In this document: in pieces, positions 60,075 through 64,000 of the stretch
Position numbering within the stretch: position 1 is the first letter of the stretch
How the letters are laid out: each line of letters begins with the position of its first letter
Source of the DNA: Saposhnikovia divaricata
Lineage: Eukaryota > Streptophyta > Magnoliopsida > Apiales > Apiaceae
DNA: 64,000 nt
NCBI GenBank assembly: GCA_036435485.1
Contig: CM071594.1
Location: 200,534,216 to 200,598,215 of the forward strand
Direction: 5' to 3'
Notes under the pieces: generated by a model
Seen by the model: only the letters and a program-made list of their open reading frames with translations
Database searches by the model: none
What the model was told of the DNA's origin: nothing
Position numbers and translations under genes: made by a program

Positions 60075-60455
60075 AATTAATCCATTTGATATCTCAAATA
60101 TTGATCATTTGACATTATCTGAACAATTACTGAATCGATATCTCTCAGTGTTTGACTAGTCGATATCTCTAGCACGAAGACTAGTTCGATATCTCTAGAA
60201 AATTAACTGATCGACATCTCAAGCATATCATTCATTCGATAACTCAAATATTGACCATTCGATATTATCTGAACATTTACTGATTCGATATCTCTCGGTA
60301 TTTGTCTAGTCGATATCTCTAGCGAGACGACTAGTTCGATATCTCTAGAAAATTAACTGATCGACATCTCAAGCATAATATTCATTCGATAACTCAAATA
60401 AGTACACATATTCATTCGATATCTCTAGGAAATTAAGTGTTCGATATCTCCAGAG
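60075..60455. repeat. TCGATATCTC motif array, partly a 150-bp tandem duplication
   Basis: TCGATATCTC or one-base variants occur at about 60135, 60159, 60186, 60285, 60309, 60336, 60417 and 60441, with further TCGACATCTC and TCGATAACTC forms. 60075-60225 and 60225-60375 are near-identical with a 150-bp period. It lies between pol and the internal promoter of SIRE-2. Confidence 0.8.
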
Positions 60456-60540
60456 TAATCATGCGAATAAGCCAATAAAACAAATAAAATCCATAGAATG
60501 AAATTCACTGGCTGTAACAAATTGAACAGATATTCAAGGA

Positions 60541-63500
60541 TTATGAAAAGTTCAACATACCAAGCTCGCTTACCAACCTTGAGAAGGTTGTTTCATCCAA
60601 GGCTTTAGTAAAGATATCTACCAATTGTTTCTCACTTGGAACAAAATGTAGTTCCACAGTACCTTCCATCACGTGCTCCCTGATGAAATGGTACCTGATG
60701 TCTATGTGCTTGGTTCTTAAGTGCTGCACTAGGTTATCAGAAATTGCAATTGCGCTAATTGTCATAGAAAATTGGAATATTCTCAACCTTAACTCCATAG
60801 TCAAGCAATTGATTTCTCATCCATAAAATCTGTGCACAACAACTTCCAGCTGCTATATACTCAACCTCTGCAGTTGATGTAGAAACTGAATTTTGATTCT
60901 TATTGAACCATGAAACCAGCTTGTTTCCTAAGAACTGACTGATGCATGTGGTACTCTTTCTATCCATCTTACAACCTGCATAATCTGCATCTGAATAGCC
61001 TATTAGATCAAAATCAGAATCTCTACCGTACCAAATGCCAAGGTTTGGTGTTCCCTTGAGATACCTGAAAATCCTTTTAATAGCTACTAAATGAGATTCC
61101 CTAGGATCAACTTAGAATCTAGCACATAAACATGTAGCAAACATATTATCAGGTCTGCTAGCAGTTAAATATAAAAGAGAACCAACCATGCCCCTATAGC
61201 TTGAAATGTCCACTTTCTTTTCCTTAGTATTCAACTCAAGCTTAGTGACAATGGCCATGGGTGTTTTTGTAGAGGAGCAGTCTGCTAAGTCAAATCTCTT
61301 TAAAAGATCAAAAACATATTTTGTTTAACTTATAAAAATTCCCTCATTTACTTGTTTAACTTGTAAACCAAGAAAATAAGTTAATTCACCCATCATACTC
61401 ATTTCATATTTACTTTGCATAAGTTTGGCAAACCTTTTACAAATCTTCTCATCAGTAGACCCAAATATTATATCATCTACATAAATTTGGATAAGTATCA
61501 TAGAGCCATTGACAAATCTATAAAAGAGAGTTTTATCAACAGTACCTCTGGTGAAGTGATTCTCTATGAGGAACTGTGAAAGTGTGTCATACCAGGCTCT
61601 AGATGCTTGCTTCAGGCCATAGAGTGCTTTGAGCAAATAGTAAACATATTCTGGAAAGTCTGGATCTTCAAAACCAGGAGGTTGACTAACATACACCTCC
61701 CCCTCAAGAATACCGTTTAGAAATGCACTCTTGACATCCATTTGATAGACTTTGAAATTGGCATGGGCTGCATAGGCTAGGAAGATTTTGATTGCTTCTA
61801 ACCTTGACACTGGTGCAAAGGTTTCTTCAAAGTCAATTTCTTCTTCTTGATAGTAGCCTTCAGCAACTAGTCTAGGTTTATTCTTTATTACTATGCAATT
61901 CTCGTCCATCTTGTTCTTGAATACCCACTTAGTGTCAATCACTATTTGCCTTTAGGTACAAGTTTCCATACTTCATTTCTCTCAAACTGGTTTAGCTCTT
62001 CTTGCATTGCTAACACCCAATCTGGATCTAGAAGATCATCTTCAACCTTCTTAGGTTCTTCTTTAGAAAGAAAACTGCTGTACAAGAATTCTTCTCAAGT
62101 TGCTCTCCTAGTTTGGACTTTTGCACTGGAGTCACCAATTATAAGCTCAAAAGGGTGATCCTTAGTCCATCTTCTTTGTGGTGGTAAGCTTGACCTTGAT
62201 GAAGTTACTTCATTTTCTTTGTGTTGATCATCTTGGCTATTTGTTGAGTGTTGACTGTGAGAAACTCCCCCTGAGTGTATGGACCTCGAGTTGAGTGGAG
62301 TTCTAACAATGTTGTCAACAGATGTTTCTCTTTGATTCTCAACTGCTGCTTCAAGATGATCTCCACCAGATGGTGTGAGTTGCTCTTCCACAGATGGTCC
62401 ATTCTGCACTTCACTTGATGGTCCATGTCAGTTCTCTACACTCATCGATAAGCTCTCCTCATCATCAACAACACTTTCTTCACCATTTGTCTCATTCTCG
62501 AATGAGAGTGATTCATGAAAACCTTCATCTACAAGACCAGATATCTTCTTGTCGTCGAAAACAACATGTATGGATTCCATAATAATGTTAAGTCTTAGGT
62601 TGTAGATTTTGTAAGATTTTTCAACCGAGTACCCAACAAAGATAGCTTCATCTGCCTTTGAATCAAATTTCCCAAGGCTCTCACAATAGTTATTCAATAC
62701 AAAACATTCACATCCAAAGACATGCAGAAAGTTAATTGTTGGCTTCTTGCCTTTGAATAGTTGGTAAGGTGTCATGCCCTTTGCTTGATTGACTAAAGAT
62801 ATATTTTGAGTGTAACATGTAGTGTTAACAGCTTCAGCCCAAAAGTATGTTGGTAACTTAGATTCTTCAAGCATAGTCCTTGCAGCTTCAATGAGAGTTC
62901 TGTTCTTTCTCTCCACCACACCGTTTTGTTCTGGTGTTCTTGCTGCAGAGAATTCTTGAGTGATTCCTTCCTCTTCATAGAACTTTCATAACACAGAATT
63001 CTTGAACTCTGTCCCATTGTCGCTTCTAATCCTTCTTACTTTGAAGAATAGATTGTTGTTTATTGTCTTGATATGCTTGATAATGATTTCACTTGCCTCA
63101 TCTTTCGAATGCAGAAAGATGGTCCAAATGTATTTTGAGAAACCATCAACAATTACAAGACAATACTTCTTGTTGGATATCGACAATACATTGACTGGTC
63201 CAAATAGATCCATGTGCAGTAGCTGTAAGGGTTGATCAATTGAAGGAGGCCTTCTTCTACTTCCCTTTTTGGCATGCATCATATAGTCCATCCTTGGAGA
63301 ACTCCAATTTTGGAATACCTTTGACCAAATCCTTCTTGCCAATTCATTCATGGCTTTAAAACTTAAGTGAGACAGTCTCTTGTGCAAAATCCATCCTTCA
63401 TCCATCCTCGCCTTGCTAAATAGGCATGTAGCAGAGTTAGCACTCGTTGAGTTGAAGTCAGCAATGTACACATTCCCTTTCCTGTTTCCTGTCATCACTA

Positions 63501-63816
63501 CCTTGTTGTCATTTTTCTTGAAAACAACACAAGCTTAAGATGTAAACCAGACATTCTGATTTTTATCACATAGTTGACTGATACTAAGCAAATTGTGGTT
63601 AAGTCCATCAACCAGTGCTACTTCTTCAATGACAACATTTACTTGTGAAATATAGCCATATCCTCTAGTATATCCCTTGCTATTGTCTCTAAAGGTAATG
63701 CTAGGGCCAGCTCTCTCCTCAAACTTAGTGAGCAGGGTAGAATCTCCAGTCATGTGCCTAGAACAGCCACTATCCAGGTACCAAAGATTCTTTCTGTCTC
63801 CCTGCACACATGAAAA
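60541..63816 (-). pseudogene. pol: pol of SIRE-2, multiple lesions
   Basis: Protease LWYLDSGCSRHMTGD near 63785-63740. A stop at 63537-63535 interrupts N-V-W-F-T-S. GAG-pre-integrase (63430-63240) contains an out-of-frame run that destroys the zinc-binding part. Integrase core: LLHMDLFGPVNV (about 63220), SDNGTEFKN (about 63010), break near 62985, then VVERKNRTLIEAARTML (62919 on). The integrase-RT linker is interrupted near 62425 and 62095. RT is open at 61942-61325 with KVYQMDVKSAFLNG and Y-V-D-D-I-I-F-G-S. TAA at 61327-61325 follows G-I-F-I-S. RNase H pieces run to 60541 (ASWFNKNQNSVSTSTAEVEYIA; FTKALDE). Closely similar to SIRE-1 pol throughout. Confidence 0.88.
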
Positions 63817-63821
63817 TCAAA

Positions 63822-64000
63822 TCAAGTTGATTTTGGTACCCAAGTTTTCTTGGGTCCTGCCTTGTTAACCTTTCTCCTATTTTTCAAACCCTTACCATCC
63901 AAGGTTTCTGATTGAGTTAAATTAATCTTAACTCTTGGTGTAGGTTTCTAAAAAATAGGTTGTGTTACTTGCTCGTATGCATTAAAGCTAGATGTACAAT
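63822..64000 (-). pseudogene. gag: C-terminal end of SIRE-2 gag
   Basis: Minus-strand frame ends A-G-P-K-K-T-W-V-P-K-S-T then TGA (63824-63822), the same ending as SIRE-1 gag (G-P-K-E-A-W-V-P-K-S-T, TGA). The rest is outside the window; this fragment already contains frame breaks near 63890. Confidence 0.7.

Larger units (their letters stand above)
56042..64000 (-). mobile_element. Second Sirevirus-like copia element, SIRE-2 (minus, right end outside window)
   Basis: From right to left: gag tail, protease, integrase, RT, RNase H, motif-rich spacer, a TATA-driven 70-codon ORF, degenerate ORF3-like sequence, polypurine tract and 3' LTR. Pol motifs closely resemble those of SIRE-1, but LTR and post-pol sequences are largely different, so it is a related but separate family. 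Pol is broken in many places. Confidence 0.85.

Overview
The window is intergenic DNA from a large, transposon-rich plant genome. It is AT-rich and built almost entirely of LTR retrotransposons (Ty1/copia and Ty3/gypsy), their derivatives, and small inverted-repeat elements (Stowaway-, Tourist- and Mutator-like MITEs). The element types (plant Sirevirus-like copia, Athila/Tat-like gypsy with a tRNA-Asp primer site, a chromodomain gypsy) point to a eudicot; the family cannot be fixed from the sequence. I found no convincing host gene, rRNA, tRNA or CRISPR array.

Layout. (1) 1-7372: minus-strand, non-autonomous Athila/Tat-like gypsy element with gag-protease but no RT/IN. It is inserted into (2) 7378-9249, a decayed minus-strand copia element (gag, start of protease, PBS, LTR). 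(3) 9250-10811: AT microsatellite and MITEs. (4) 10812-16359: nearly complete plus-strand copia element with TTAAG target duplications, two gag lesions and an open 1075-codon pol. (5) 16360-19656: MITE graveyard and a probable solo LTR. (6) 19657-56041: a nested cascade. A short non-autonomous LTR element (19657-56041, minus) is split by copia-2 (19738-54385, plus). Copia-2's left LTR is split by a Mutator-like TIR element (19820-36659), which itself contains an old gypsy LTR fragment and a 13.7-kb chromovirus-derived LARD (22589-36325, minus). Near the end of that same LTR sits a 12.9-kb Sirevirus-like element, SIRE-1 (37481-50374, plus). Target duplications were found at the ends of every complete insertion in the stack, so the order is firm. 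(7) 56042-64000: a second Sirevirus-like element, SIRE-2 (minus), running off the right edge.

The most interesting material is in the two Sirevirus-like elements. Each has a separate transcription unit downstream of pol, with its own TATA box, leader and ORF. In SIRE-1 it is a broken ORF of about 1487 codons; in SIRE-2 it is a 70-codon ORF followed by degraded sequence related to the SIRE-1 ORF. Each element also carries its own short motif arrays. SIRE-1 has ATCAACGGAT in the LTR, gag, the IN-RT linker, the spacer before the internal promoter and ORF3. SIRE-2 has twelve TTCTCGAA boxes (heat-shock-element-like) in its LTR and TCGATATCTC boxes upstream of its internal promoter. All coding regions except the copia-1 pol are broken, so the window as it stands is a record of nested invasions rather than a set of working genes.
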